From Isoetes taiwanensis (lineage: Eukaryota; Streptophyta; Lycopodiopsida; Isoetales; Isoetaceae), in the NCBI GenBank assembly GCA_021234155.1, contig JAJEKV010000114.1:635654-699653 (forward strand): a DNA stretch of 64,000 nt, read 5' to 3'. Shown here piece by piece: positions 34,560 through 45,934 of the stretch (the stretch's first letter is position 1; the number at the start of each line of letters is the position of its first letter). The notes under the pieces were generated by a model. It did not search any database. It saw only the letters and a list, made by a program, of their open reading frames with translations, and had not been told where the DNA came from. A program made the position numbers and the translations under genes.

Positions 34560-35769
34560 CCGGGGGCGATCAGCGCAATCTATTCCAGATGTTATGAATA
34601 ATGTATGGTTGTTGGCTCGTATGGATGAAGCAAAAGATTGTGGTCAAGTTATTCCAGATGATGATTATGAGCTTGCCCTTGGTTGTAGTAGGAAGGTATC
34701 ATAAATCTTTCATTTTATATTTCATTCCTTATATACTATGGTACTCAACTTTATTATTGTTTTGTTCTAGACCCGATTCTATACCTCAATGTGGGCATAC
34801 GGGCAGCATTTTCGCACAACAATGTTGATAAGTGCAGGGTTACCTTTGACTCAGGAATCAGCTCAGAATTTGAACAAAAAAGTCAATCTAGCAACAGGGA
34901 TCACAACCTTCTGGAGAGTAGCTTGAATTACATGGGAATCTTGACAGACATTATTGAGTTGGATTACCGTAGCTTTCATAAATGTCTTGAAAGCGCGATG
35001 GTTTAAAGTTGTATACAGAGGTCGTGGCAAGACAGTTAGGACTCATCTATCAGGATTTCCAGAGGTGGATTCTTCAAAGGTATTGCCTAAGATGAAAGAA
35101 CCTTTCGTCTTTCTAAGTCAGGTTGAGCAGATATTTATCCATGAGAATCCTAATGACACAAACTGGTGGATTATTATACATTGTCAACCGCGGGCTAGGC
35201 GCGTAATTGCTTTATCCGTAGATGAAAATAACATGGAAGAGCTCTCCCATGATATTCATACTGAGGTTGATGATGATTTTGATGGTGATGGTTGCGGTGA
35301 CAGCGGCGGCGTTCATGTTGATGTTGCTGCTGATGATGATTTTGATGATGGTGGTGGTGGTGGTGAGGGTGTTATAGGTATCGCTAATGATGTTGGTGAT
35401 GACTCATTATTGCATGATACAGAAGATGGAGAACTGGCAGATATTGTTATGAACATTGAAGAGGAGAGTGCATATTTGGGAGAAGATTTGCTTGAGGATG
35501 ATACTGATGAACATGTTCCTTTAGAATCTCTGTTGGCACTTTCACGAAGAGAGGAAGTTGATAAAGAAGCAACTTATGTGCTTCGATTTCCGTTCAATTT
35601 GCCAATCCATATTCGTGGTCATGATGAGGATTATATTGAAGATGAAGAAATTGTTGGACATGTACATGATCATTCTGAATCAATTAGGGGTTTGGCTCTT
35701 CGTCTATATCTAGATGATGATGAAGTGGAGGACATTGAGCATGACCTAAGTGAGCAAATTGATGTGTGA
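34560..35769 (+). pseudogene. CACTA transposase C-terminal region with DUF4216-like domain
   Basis: The block begins SAQSIPDVMNNVWLLARMDE, continues after a likely intron with ESSLNYMGILTDIIELDY, and then, after a one-base shift near 34990, ARWFKVVYRGRGKTVRTHLS, EPFVFLSQVEQIFIHENPND and TNWWIIIHCQPRARRV. This is the order of the DUF4216 domain found at the C-terminus of plant En/Spm (TNP2-type) transposases (YYGxLTDIIELxY...LFKCxW, then FxxASQVxQxFYxxDP...W.VV...PR). It is followed by about 180 residues of Asp/Glu/Gly-rich tail. The catalytic TNP2 region was not found, so the protein is broken. Confidence 0.75.
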
Positions 35770-36039
35770 TATGATTAATCAGCATTGTCAATCTTATTGC
35801 TATAACTATCATGGTATTAGATCATTTGATGTTGAGCATTGCATTATCTTCCTGATCACTTTGCTCCTTCATGTTGCCAAGTACCCTTCACCATTATCTT
35901 TCCCTCCAACTGACTATTGTTCAGGTATCCAAATCATTCTTGGATTCTTCGAAGTAGTATTCTTTGGTGCAATAAAAAGTATTAGGCAAATGTTGTAGTG
36001 ACTTAGTTATAATATTGTTTAAATTTTGTTGCAACAACC

Positions 36040-36380
36040 ACCTCAAATTGCAATATAAAATTGACAAATGCTTCTCAAAATTCCGTCAAAATATTAGATG
36101 CAATTTTGGATAACATTTTGTCATAAGTCTTAAAAAAAGTTTGCCACAACTTTGCTATAATATTGTTCAAAAGTTGTTGCAATAACCTACTTAAGTTGCG
36201 CAAAAAAGTTGACAAAAAGGACGTCATTCATTTGACGAAATATTTGACGCTATGCACTCGACACAATTTTGACGCAAAACAAGCACTTTGTGTCAAGATA
36301 ATAGCATTCGACACAAAGTTGTCACTGGACCTATGACTTGTCACAAGGGTTGACACTATACCCCCCATCCTCTTGTAGTG
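36040..36380 (-). repeat. CACTA transposon 3' terminus and subterminal repeats
   Basis: Ends CCTCTTGTAGTG (reverse complement CACTACAAGAGG), followed by AAA. The preceding 300 bases carry GACACAA, TTGACGC and CACAAAGTTGTCACTGGA motifs, related to those after 8581 in opposite orientation. Confidence 0.75.
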
Positions 36381-36383
36381 AAA

Positions 36384-37187
36384 TGCATAGATAAGGTGGC
36401 AGGTTTTACCCTCAATGAAATACGGTGTTCGAACCATATGTGAAGCTGCCACAGGGCTTGTCTCAACAAGTTCTTTTGAGAAGAAGTTGTGGCTTGCCAG
36501 ATCTTTATGCCTCTTCAAGTCGTACTCGAGGATTTGTGAACCAATCTATTCATTCTTGGGCTATTGTTTCAACTAAGGTGCTCTAAAAATACCCTTCTTC
36601 CTAAGGGTCTAATCAAATCATATTTCAAAGATATTTCCTACACCCCTCAAAACTAGTTTAGGGCATTTTCAAGGTAATCCCCATACCGCCCTTCCACTTG
36701 ACGGTTTGATGAAACACACTTTAAGATATTCCTAAAAACACCCATTCGAACAATCCAAAAGTTAGCACATGGCAACTAATTGACCCAACTTAAAATAGAG
36801 GGATAATTTGCTCTGTTAACGCTGTCAGGCATGACCGATGAGAACAGATTCAACTGTCTCATGAGAATTGACTGGCCACCTTATACTTCACAACATCTAG
36901 CTAACCTGCATACTTCTTACTTAAACAACATACTTCACATGCATACTTCTTACTTACTTAAACGAGTTTTCTTGCAGACTTGGAACCTGATTTGCATGCT
37001 GGATTAAGAATACCCATCCCACTTGGCCTACCATTCCTATGCCCATTCTACCACACATCACATAGCATCTAATCTTTCTAAACATTCCATTATACGTCTG
37101 TAACTAATGGTCCAAATATTGATATTGCTTAAAAAACAAAAAACGTGTTAAAAATCTGTAGGTAAAAAACTATACCAAGCAGAGGCC
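36384..37187. other. ClpR1 upstream region
   Basis: No coding signal. The stretch from the CACTA end to the ClpR1 start presumably holds the promoter; I could not single out a TATA box with confidence. Confidence 0.4.
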
Positions 37188-39264
37188 ATGGTTGTTCCGG
37201 CGATGGCTGTATCAATCCGTGGTGCAGGCGATGGCGTTGCCTCTATCTCCTCTCCATTCATGGGTAGTCTTAAGGAGATTCAAGCTCTCGACAGTATCAG
37301 AAGCAGGTGCCTTCTATCCCGTAGGAAATCTTTCAATGTTCGGGTTTCTGCATCAGTATCCCACATCCCCAAACAATTTCGAGAGGACAGTCTCAAAGAA
37401 GGATGTGAGTTTTTTCTGATTAGGGTTAGCGCCATTATTTTTCTGGGCTTTAAAATTTTATCTGATACATGTAAGCAAACAAGTGAAGCTCTCCTATATT
37501 CCTGGATAATGGAATATTTTAGCGGAGTTTATTGGGGTTTGTTAGGTTATATAATATATTCCGTGCTTGTGTTGCATCCATAATTTGACTCTAATGCGTT
37601 CAACACAGTACTCGAAAATTTCAAGAACGTGCCCCAGAGTCTTTACGGCCTAACCCCTTCCCAGATTGATATGTTTATGACAGAAGATAATCCAATCTCG
37701 AAGCAAGCAGAAACATTGACTGAGGTTTGTTTGTTATGGCCGTGTCTTGTGTTGTAACTGTTTTTCAGTATTTTGAGACTTTGAAATATGACATGGGGTG
37801 CAGGATTCCATATCATCGAAGAGGCATTATAGGGATGGTACTGGAGTATGGAATGCATCTTCTATCCAAAACAGCTCTTCAAGGTTAAGTATGAGTGCTA
37901 CAATGTACCGTGGTGGTGGAGGCGGCTATGGTCGGCCAAAGACTGCTCCTCCAGATCTGCCTTCTCTTCTTTTAGATGCAAGAATTGTCTATATAGGCAT
38001 GCCAGTAAGTATTTCACAGTGTTGCATGTGTCATGTCATGCAATTATGCCTAAAAAGTTGTTGCTTTTTGCTTCAGATAGCACCAGCAGTGACAGAACTT
38101 GTAATTGCCGAGTTATTGTTTCTTGATTATGATAATCCTAGCAAGCCAATATATATGTACATCAATACACCTGGGACACAGGTTAGGTTGTAACCAAATT
38201 GTTTTCTTTAATTTTTGCAACTGTCTTTGTTTAACTTCTATTTTTGCAGAATGATAAAAGAGAGAGTGTCGGTTTTGAAACAGAGGCCTATGCAATCGCG
38301 GATACAATGGCAGTAAGAAATGCAAACAAAAAAATTGTTTTCTGTATATACATGTAGTGTATGACTGTTTGCTGTATGGTATTGTCAAAATTCTCGTAGC
38401 AGACAATTTCAACACACATGTTACAGAATTTTAAATACTCGCTACTGGCTCATGACGAAAATTAGTGTGTTGCCATTTTGCACCCAACGAGTGATACTTG
38501 GATGAAAATCTGCGCATAAGTTCTTAGTGTTTGACATTGACTTTTGTTTTCATTTTGCAGTATGTGAAGGCTAAAGTTTACACAGTGAACTGTGGTACTG
38601 CATTTGGTCAAGCAGCAATGTTAGTTGCTGTCGGAGACAAGGGCTGCAGAGCTGTTCAGCCAAATTCTACGAGTGAGTATCTTATGAACCACCTATTCAA
38701 CAGTTTATGCATCAGATTAGGGCCTCACTGATTGCTTTTGTTTGTGTATTTAGCAAAATTATATGCACCTAAAGTCAACCAATCAAGTGGGTCAGCAATT
38801 GACATGTGGATAAAGGTAATATCCTGGGCCTTGGCAATCCTTGTAACACATATTATATGAGATCCGTCCCGATGATATGCCTTTATTTACTTGAGATTTT
38901 ACCATAACTGTAGGCAAAAGAACTAGATGCCAATACAAGTTATTACATAGACCTGCTTGCCAAGGGAACAGGAAAGCCCAAGGAGGAAATTGCACGTGAT
39001 ATTCAGAGGCCCAAATTCTTCAGGGCAAAGGAGGCAGTTGAGTATGGGCTAGCTGACAGAGTGATTGAGGGCGGAGGTGTCCTTATGGATGCAAAGGTAT
39101 GTTTTCTCTTTGAACATCTTAAGGTTATGAAGAAGGCTACTTCTAATCACTAACATTGTTTCTCTGAGCAGAATTATGATGAACTGCTGGCACAATCAAA
39201 AGCCATGAGGGCCAAACAGGGAAGGATGGGCCCACAATCTGCTCCTGCTGGGCCAAGATTTTAA
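37188..39264 (+). CDS. CLPR1: ClpR1, plastid Clp protease non-catalytic subunit
   Basis: Nine exons join without a phase break: 37188-37404, 37609-37724, 37804-38004, 38077-38181, 38250-38312, 38561-38672, 38754-38815, 38914-39096 and 39172-39264; all introns are GT-AG. The product is 383 residues, near the length of Arabidopsis ClpR1. ClpR subunits build the ClpP/R core ring of the chloroplast stromal protease without contributing a catalytic site. The first 55 or so residues (Ser/Arg-rich) fit a transit peptide. Family blocks include NVPQSLYGLTPSQIDMFMTE, YRGGGGGYGRPKTAPPDLPS, LLLDARIVYIGMP and KVNQSSGSAIDMWIKAKELD. In GTAFGQAAM the nucleophilic Ser of ClpP is Met254, and V266-QP replaces the His of HQP, confirming the R-type. 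The gene looks functional and is the best marker of a plant nuclear genome here. Confidence 0.95.
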
Positions 39265-39850
39265 GGATTAATTTAAATACCAGAGGAACAGAGGCTGTAT
39301 CATATCGTGTGCAGTTTTGGTGCAATAGTGTTGGCAAATTGGTCTATAACCAATATGTACCCTATCGGCCAATCCTTTGCCCAAGGTTCTCTAAATGTAG
39401 ATATAGGATGTGTCATAAAAAGAAAGGATATGCATACGGTCATAAAATGTTCAAATTGCTCCTATCTTGGGTAAAGGAGCAAGGTCTGCAAAGAAATGTG
39501 CAAACACTTTTGTTGAAATTATTATGTAATGACCAAGTTTCGTTTTCAACAAAAGTCCATTCTAAGTTTTATATGAAGCCCATGCAAGGCCAGGTAGTGG
39601 GCTACACCTCTACGACTTTGCTAGACACCTTACCTTTAGATAGATGTTTGAGAGAATTTGATGGGGGCTTTTTATATAAAATCTCTCTTATTGCTGAATC
39701 ATGGCCTTTGGAATCTAGAATGATCCGTCCTTTTGGAACCTAGAAAATGCCCAAGGCCAGGGACCGCTATTGCGAGAGTGAGAAGCCTAATGAATTGCTA
39801 ATGAAAAATTTGAAACGTCCTGAGCCCTTGGATCGTAACCAATGGTCTAA
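39265..39850. other. ClpR1 3' flank, no gene called
   Basis: Contains a 144-codon plus-strand frame (39309-39743) without start context, splice sites or recognisable motif; it probably overlaps the ClpR1 3' UTR and is a chance frame. Confidence 0.4.
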
Positions 39851-39884
39851 ACATAGGGGTGCTGATGTCGTACACGTGGCAGGA

Positions 39885-39975
39885 CACGCAATTTTTGATC
39901 AGTGCAACACAATGCAATCGTTGTGAGGAATCGAACCCTCGGGGCACAATGTCCTGCTCCAACACAACCAGATGA
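39885..39975 (-). repeat. tRNA-like segment, possible SINE
   Basis: The minus strand reads GGTTGTGTTGGAGCAGGACA and then GAGGGTTCGATTCCTC, the latter a good RNA polymerase III B box. It does not fold as a complete tRNA; a SINE head is more likely. Confidence 0.3.
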
Positions 39976-40336
39976 TAAGGAAACAGTCAACCTGTAATCA
40001 TAGGTCTTACAAGCAGAAAGAGAGAAAGAAATCACTTTGGAAAGAAGAAAATCATTCAAACCTACAAAGAAGTAAAAATAAGAATGATACTTGGCTTCAA
40101 AATCGTTGGTGCAGCACCTCCCATCATCATCCTCACGAATCGGGTACGAATGAAGTCATTTGCATACATGTTCTTTGCATCTATACAAAAATCTAGATTA
40201 CCCGCATTCTGAAATACGATTACCGATTGATCCACCACATGCGAAAAGGAGGATACGACGCATCGCTTTAAATGCAACAATGGTAGCTCGACGCATCGCT
40301 TTAAATGCAACAATGGTAGCTCATCGACACATGACA

Positions 40337-40740
40337 TCACTTCAAATGCAACAATAAAAAACCATCTACAAGAGTTTTGAACTTGTCAAAGTGCGTGTCA
40401 AAAGAGTCAGTGAGGGTATAACGAAGATTGGCAATATCATTGTGAAGACTATATATTTCATATGTAGTCTTCTGCTCATAAACCTTGTCAAGGTAACTCC
40501 AAATCTCAGCAGAGGTTTTGAGATCCCTAACATCCATCAGTTTGGATTCTTTGAGTGCGTAAGTATCAAAAAACGTGCCGCTTTATCTTTTTCATGCCAA
40601 TCAACCAAAAGTTTTACCCCGGCATTATACTCGGCCCCACTGATAGCTACAGCTCCAGCACCGGTCAACAGTTGCGCTGGAACTGGAATTTTACCAATGA
40701 TATAATCAAAAAGCTTATCACTTTTTAATACTAACTCCAT
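40337..40740 (-). pseudogene. Copia gag (UBN2-type) fragment
   Basis: Two minus-strand frames in series. The first (40537-40740) includes GAEYNAGVKLLVDWHEKDKA and RFLILTHSKNPN. The second (40337-40537) includes LKTSAEIWSYLDKVYEQKTT and YEIYSLHNDIANLRY. This matches plant Copia gag, with its W..KD..A...I...L and A.E.W..L...Y...T features. A stop and frame change separate the halves, and no nucleocapsid zinc knuckle or pol follows to the left, so the element is truncated. Confidence 0.8.
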
Positions 40741-40843
40741 CTTGAGATTCCATACAGGAAAGCCAAATCCAGAGAAAATGTAAAGCGTTTTTGTTCTAGT
40801 GAGCTATGAAAGGTAACAACTAAAGAACTTGGCTCTGATACCA

Positions 40844-41064
40844 CGTTAAGAATGTAAAAAAAAAAACAGTAAAAAGGAGCCTATGAATGCAACACTTTGC
40901 CCACAAAACAAGATAAAGATTTATTCATATGAGATCACTGTTAATACACAAGTGTAATGCCTTATTAGGCAAGAGTGCCACATTAGGCAATGGGGAAAAG
41001 TTAAAGGTGCGCGACGTCTCTTTATAAGGAGATTCCGGACACACCTCATCTCTTGAGCCCGACA
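40844..41064 (-). repeat. Copia 5' LTR with initiator-tRNA primer site
   Basis: On the minus strand the LTR starts TGTCGGGCTCAAGAG at 41064, has a TATAAAGAGACG box, and ends ATTCTTAACG at about 40844. TGGTATCAGAGCC follows directly, the primer-binding site for initiator methionine tRNA. The gag frames follow in the same direction. No second LTR was found. Confidence 0.75.
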
Positions 41065-41778
41065 ATTTGTGGTTTAGAAAGTATAGGGCTTTGTGGTATT
41101 TCAATAACAGAAATAGGTGTGCATCATTTAAACCAGGCAATTAGCAGCATAAATTGCAGACTTAAGAGACTTAACCTTACTTCTATAGGTCTTTTTGTTC
41201 CAATATTTCCTCAGCCTCTTCAAGAGACTCTTGGAGACTCTAAGCCTCTGCTGCTGCAATGTAATAAATGACCTCTTATCCCTGTGATCTTGAGTCCTTT
41301 CTTTTGCTTTGTAACCTCCTTTGGCTCATTGCACGCTTCGAGTTATCTAAGAATATACTTAAAGATAAATCTATTGCTACGTTGACCCATGTTATCACCT
41401 CTCCATTTTGCCAGATCAACTATCTTGATCTTGAGAGTATCCTTCAAATAAGTGCCTTCTTTGGCTTTATAGAAGCTCTTAGAATTCCTTGTTGTAAAAT
41501 GGGACTTCTGGTGCTGTCCAGAAATGTTATTTGGGGATGATGAGATAAGGAACCTTGCAGATGCAAATTGCAGTGTTAATGGCCTAATGTTGCATAGAAA
41601 TGCATTTGGAGATGCAGAATTGATGGCATTAACACAGGCTATTCAAGATCTGAAGTGCAAGTTAGTACATCTAGATATCTGCAAAAAATTATACACAATG
41701 ATGGATCTTAATAGCCTCCTTAATGCTAAAAAGTCAAGACTTGAACTCACCACACTACAGTGGGTTCAACTCCCATAG
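41065..41778 (+). pseudogene. RNI-type leucine-rich repeat protein fragment
   Basis: Three frames in series carry repeats of the ribonuclease-inhibitor kind: TEIGVHHLNQAISSINCRLK with RLNLTSIGL, then ELSKNILKDKSIATLTHVIT with INYLDLES, then LMLHRNAFGDAELMALTQAI with KLVHLDICKK. The repeat pattern (Lxx..xD.G...L..al...C.L..L.L) fits NLR-type or RNI LRR proteins. Frame changes near 41270 and 41530 show decay. The left end is cut exactly at the LTR (41064), suggesting disruption by that insertion. Confidence 0.6.
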
Positions 41779-42832
41779 GTTTTGAACTTGGCACACATTC
41801 CACATACTAAATTTCTTGTAAAAAATATTACTATACATGATGTTAGTTGAGTATAGGTTACACATGTTGCTAAATACAAAGATAATAAAGTTGCATTACT
41901 TTGGCACGGCAAATGTATCTACTTGGCCAACATATTGTTGCACATATGCTTGTTCAGATATCTTGATAAGCGACATTGAAGTTTTATGAATATAGTGAGA
42001 TGCACCTAATAGGAACTGCACATGATATGGATACCCATCAAGACCCACTCTAATGATTCTTATGTGGTTGCTCATTCGTGCCATAACCAGATTTTACTTT
42101 TAAAAAACAAAAAACCAAAAAATCTTGTCTGGATTTACTAGTTAAGAGCAATGCCTACCTCGCTATAGCAGGTACCATAAATTCCAATGTAGAAATAATA
42201 AATTTGCACAGACTATACACCTTTCTTAACTTCTTAGGGTGTATTCCCATTAGCCAGCACCAGCAATTTTATGCACCAATTTCACGGTCCCAGTTACCGG
42301 TTTCTGAAGACCACGATTCCTATTGCAGCTGTGGTGCGTTTTGGCCAGTTCTGAGGAAGAAGACAAACGTAATCAGAAAGAGGACAAATGAAATCTCGCT
42401 AGAAGACAAACTTAGTTCTGATTTAGGGTATTCAGAAGCTTTCAAATCCATCTGAATTGAAGTTCCAGACCTGTGCCATATCAGCAAAATCAAGGTCCGG
42501 TTGTGGAATGGGAACGCTCCTCCGGTGCCTGTAACTTGCAAGGTGTCACAGGTACCGGCGATTTTTTAGCGTAATGGGGATGCACCCTTAGAAATTATTC
42601 TCAGATTTTGAGGCAAAGTTGGAAATGCATCTTCATCCTAAGAGAGGATAGCAATAAGCCTTTAGTTTGACTTAATAACTGATCACCCTCGAAGTGCTAA
42701 AAGGAATTTTGTAGTACATGTTGATAGTTTACTAATGGATCTTTATATGCATATATGATTAACAAAGCAGCTGAGCGTGGAGTCCAATGTGGACCAAGTA
42801 CAAGCCATTTCTGCACATGAGGTTTATTTTTC
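41755..42832 (+). repeat. direct repeat copy 1 (R1)
   Basis: Near-identical to 48765-49597, starting TGGGTTCAACTCCCATAGGT and ending CTGCACATGAGG. It holds on the minus strand a damaged copy (41896-42084) of the 3' exon found in R2, lacking 90 bases that encode FVRAGVAKPPYSNYEEKKAY and ten more residues. It also holds a MITE that R2 lacks. Confidence 0.85.
42237..42587. mobile_element. PIF/Harbinger-type (Tourist-like) MITE, 351 bp
   Basis: Ends GGGTGTATTCCCATTA and, inverted, GGGTGCATCCCCATTA. A TTA target duplication lies at 42234-42236 and 42588-42590. The paralogous site in R2 (about 49345-49360) has no insert, giving an empty-site proof of the boundaries. Confidence 0.85.
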
Positions 42833-43081
42833 TGTAAATATTCTAGAGAGAGAGAGTAATACTATAAGAGAGATTATATAGAAAACTAGATTGAATAATC
42901 CAATCCATGGCTACATATACTTGCCTAAGAGATATGTCTCTTGGCTACAGACTTGACTCTTCATTAAGGACATGACTCTACATAAGGTGATGATCCTTAG
43001 ACAGGATTGCCACATCATCATATGCCACGTCATCCTATATGATGACTAGGTTGCTGAGGTGGAAGATTGCTCATCTTGACA
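42833..43081 (-). repeat. element A 3' LTR
   Basis: Begins at 43081 on the minus strand with TGTCAAGATGAGCAATC and ends TAGAATATTTACA at 42833. Confidence 0.85.
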
Positions 43082-45438
43082 CTTCCCCTCAAGCTTCACA
43101 CAGAAGCTCTAACCATAATCAACATGCCCTGGGCTCATGAGTCAGCTCTCTTTGACTCAACCGATATCTATATTCAATCCTTCTTGGTTTCATAATTCTG
43201 CCTGTTCTAATCTTCTTGTAACATCGCAGAATCATCAAACTTCTTTTCTTTCTATACAGTTCTTCATCTTCTTGATCTAATAATCGTTGAAGATCGTTAG
43301 ATGCAGTGCTCCAATCTTCTGAGCCATTATCAATGTAGCATATGTTTCTAATCTCAACTCCAGATCTATATATTCTTTCATTTCCCTTATCCTGTTGAGT
43401 TCTATCATAGGCTGCTGATACGTCTTCCTCTTCATCCCTTGAGATTTCAATTATTTCTTGATAACTCTCTTTCGTGCTTTCTTCTGATGGCATTGTGTCC
43501 GAATCAAATTTCTACATTTGCTCATCTTCCCCTGCAGAAGTAGAATTTGAACGGTTTCTGCACCGCTGTCTTACCAATGCGTTCTTGACAATAGTGCTAT
43601 AACGGGATGGCCTGTCATACATCCCAAAGTATTCCAGCCATTCATATAACGGTACTGTTACATCAGCTTAAAGAGTTATCCATTTCAAAATCAACCTGTT
43701 GGTGGTGATTCTTGTTTGTATTTGCATTTGGTTGATGTTGAGAATGACTTCCCCTTAAACTAGTCATAGCTTCCATACCATCTTGCCATGTAAGATCTTC
43801 ATGGCATGCAATCTGCTCTTGAATCTGACATTCTGGTATCCATCTTTCTGCCATTCTTTCCACAACCTGATGCCCTATTCTAACTGATGTGCTTCTGTCC
43901 AAAGTCTTGCTGTTGGAGGCTTTTAGAATGCAACTGGCATCTGGTAACTGGTTTGCTAGTTGCTTGGCTGACTCAATGCCCTGCTGGCCTCCTTTGGGCC
44001 AGGCCGACGAACAAGATCATCGAATACTGCTTGGCTTCTCTGATAATTTAGATTGGCCTTGGCTGTTTGATCCAACATTGCCAGCCTTTAGTTCCTTATT
44101 CCATAAATCACAGTAAAGCTTATCAGCCTTTGTTCTTCCATCTATTGCATGAGTTTTGAGTCCTTTGATCTAGAACCCAATAGCACTCTTTCCAATTCTG
44201 GCATGTACTTGGCTCTTGGCACTCCTCAGGTCACACAGGCCACTGCTCCTTGGGTCAGACAAGTCACCTCGCTTCAGATCGCATAGAACGCTGGTCACAC
44301 AGGTCGCCTCTCCTCAGGAGGCACTCGTCCAATAACGGTTCTTTTCTGGACCAATGTTTTTGTTCCCATTTTTGTTGGTTACAGAGAGCGGCCGGCACAA
44401 ATGGCTTTTGGCCCAGTGGTGTGCCACGTTGGCAGAGGATAGGGACGTCTCTTGGGTGGCGTTTTGTATCTATGGCTGCATCTGCCGCATCTTGTCTTTC
44501 TTTCCCAGCCATCTTCTCTTTCTCTAGGAATCGTGGCCAATCAGCATCTTGTTCCATGAAATGATCACCTCTATCCGCAAGGCTTCCAATAGTTTTGTAA
44601 ATAGAAGTATTCTCTTAAAAATTTCATCCAATAATGCTTTTGCACCATTATCTTGAATAAGTGCATGCAATATCTCAGGATCCTTCGAACAGTTCTATTA
44701 CTTCACGACTTTCCTCCTTTTGCCTTTGTTTTGCCTTACTTCCAATTTACCGCCTCTAGGGATAACAAACTTCTCCATCAAGAGTTTCTTTTCGTTTTCC
44801 AGTTTTCCTTGAAGCACCGCCTTCATTTGGTTCTCGTATGCTTCAAATGAAATAAGTGCATCTTCAATTTTCCTCAATTCAGCGGTTAAATTAGTATATC
44901 TAGCAAGCATCCAGAGTTGTCCTTGACCGTGTATTCTGGTCCTTCTTCTTCCTTCTTTATTATACCATTCGGTGTATCTTCTCGGCTAGCCTGGTTGTGG
45001 CTCCACTCATGAGGAATTCTGAGATGGGTCCTCTGCGTTTGTCCAAGGACTAGGGAATCAATTCTTCCCTTTGTCCTTGTGTCCACTTCTTAACACATGA
45101 CATTGAAGTTGCCTTCTACCACTTCTTCCCATCTCAACCAACTCTTCTTGCCTTTTTTTAGTCGCTCATTCTTGGAGGACATTTTAATCTGCCTCATTCC
45201 TGGCTTGGGACTTCTTTTGATACAATGGTGATAGCATATATCTCGCCCATCTTTTTCTCTTAGGATTTTTCTTAAAATGCTTAAAAAATTTAATATTAGT
45301 TGTACCAATATCCCAATGCATACTATAGTTACCTCTAGTATCTTCTTGGCCTTTGCTTCTTGCTTTGGCTTTTGCATTTGTTTCTCTCTCTCTTACACAC
45401 ATCAGGATCTTTGATTTAGAGCCTATGCTCTGATACCA

Positions 45439-45670
45439 TGTAAATATTCTAGAGAGAGAGTATTACTATAAGGGAGATTGTATAGAAAATTGGATTGAAT
45501 GGCCCAATCTATGGCTACATATACTTGCCTAAGAGATATGTCTTTTGGCTACAGACTTGACTCTTCATTAAGGACCTCACTCTACATAAGGTGATGACCA
45601 TCAGACAGGATCGCGCCACATCATCCTATATGATGACTACTTTTGAGGTGGAAGATTGCTCATCTTGACA
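45439..45670 (-). repeat. element A 5' LTR
   Basis: About 232 bases, slightly shortened relative to the other copies (loss of the ATATGCCACGTCATC segment, replaced by GCGCCACATCATC). Confidence 0.85.
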
Positions 45671-45691
45671 GGTGTGAAGCTTGAGAGGAAG

Positions 45692-45934
45692 TGTCAAGAT
45701 GAACAATCTTCCACCTCAGCAGCTTAGTCATCATATAGGATGACGTGGCATATGATGATGTGGCGATCCTGTCCAAGGGGCATCACCTTATGTAGAGTCA
45801 TGTCCTTAAGAGTCAAGTCTGTAGCCAAGAGACATATCCCTTAGGCAAGTATATGTAGCCATGGATTGGGTTATTCAATCCAGTTTTCTATACAATCTCT
45901 CTTATATTTATACTATCTCTCTAGAATATTTACA
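45692..45934 (+). repeat. element B 5' LTR, preceded by a PPT remnant
   Basis: LTR from TGTCAAGATGAACAATC to AGAATATTTACA, followed by TAGTATCAGAGC, a one-base variant of the primer site. The 21 bases before it (GGTGTGAAGCTTGAGAGGAAG) match the internal end that normally precedes a 3' LTR. Confidence 0.85.

Larger units (their letters stand above)
8581..36380 (+). mobile_element. possible 27.8 kb nested CACTA element
   Basis: The two ends share an inverted CACTACAAGAG terminus and related subterminal repeats. Each is flanked by AAA (8578-8580 and 36381-36383), the 3 bp target duplication size expected for CACTA. A decayed CACTA transposase C-terminal region lies in the correct orientation near the right end (34560-35769). 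The large interior would be explained by nested insertions and captured genes. A and T runs are common, so the AAA match is weak evidence, and the ends could belong to two different elements. Confidence 0.4.
42833..45670 (-). mobile_element. gag-only LTR retrotransposon A
   Basis: Minus-oriented element with LTRs at 45439-45670 (5') and 42833-43081 (3'), both TGTCAAGATGA...ATATTTACA on the element strand. The primer site TGGTATCAGAGC adjoins the 5' LTR (initiator-Met tRNA), and the tract AGCTTGAGGGGAAG precedes the 3' LTR. Internal frames (45086-45402, 44698-44910, 44264-44557, 43663-43902, 43119-43493) give a gag-like charged protein in pieces; no protease, RT or integrase is present. It must depend on another element. 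Confidence 0.85.

Noticed and set aside
35257-35370. GATGATGATTTTGATG-type run as an independent microsatellite
   Set aside because: It is explained as codons for the Asp/Gly-rich tail of the CACTA transposase remnant, in frame throughout.
39309-39743. 144-codon frame downstream of ClpR1 as a gene
   Set aside because: No motif, no splice signals, and it lies where the ClpR1 3' UTR is expected.
39885-39975. A functional tRNA gene
   Set aside because: The B box is good but no complete cloverleaf with matching acceptor arms can be drawn; a SINE remnant is more likely.
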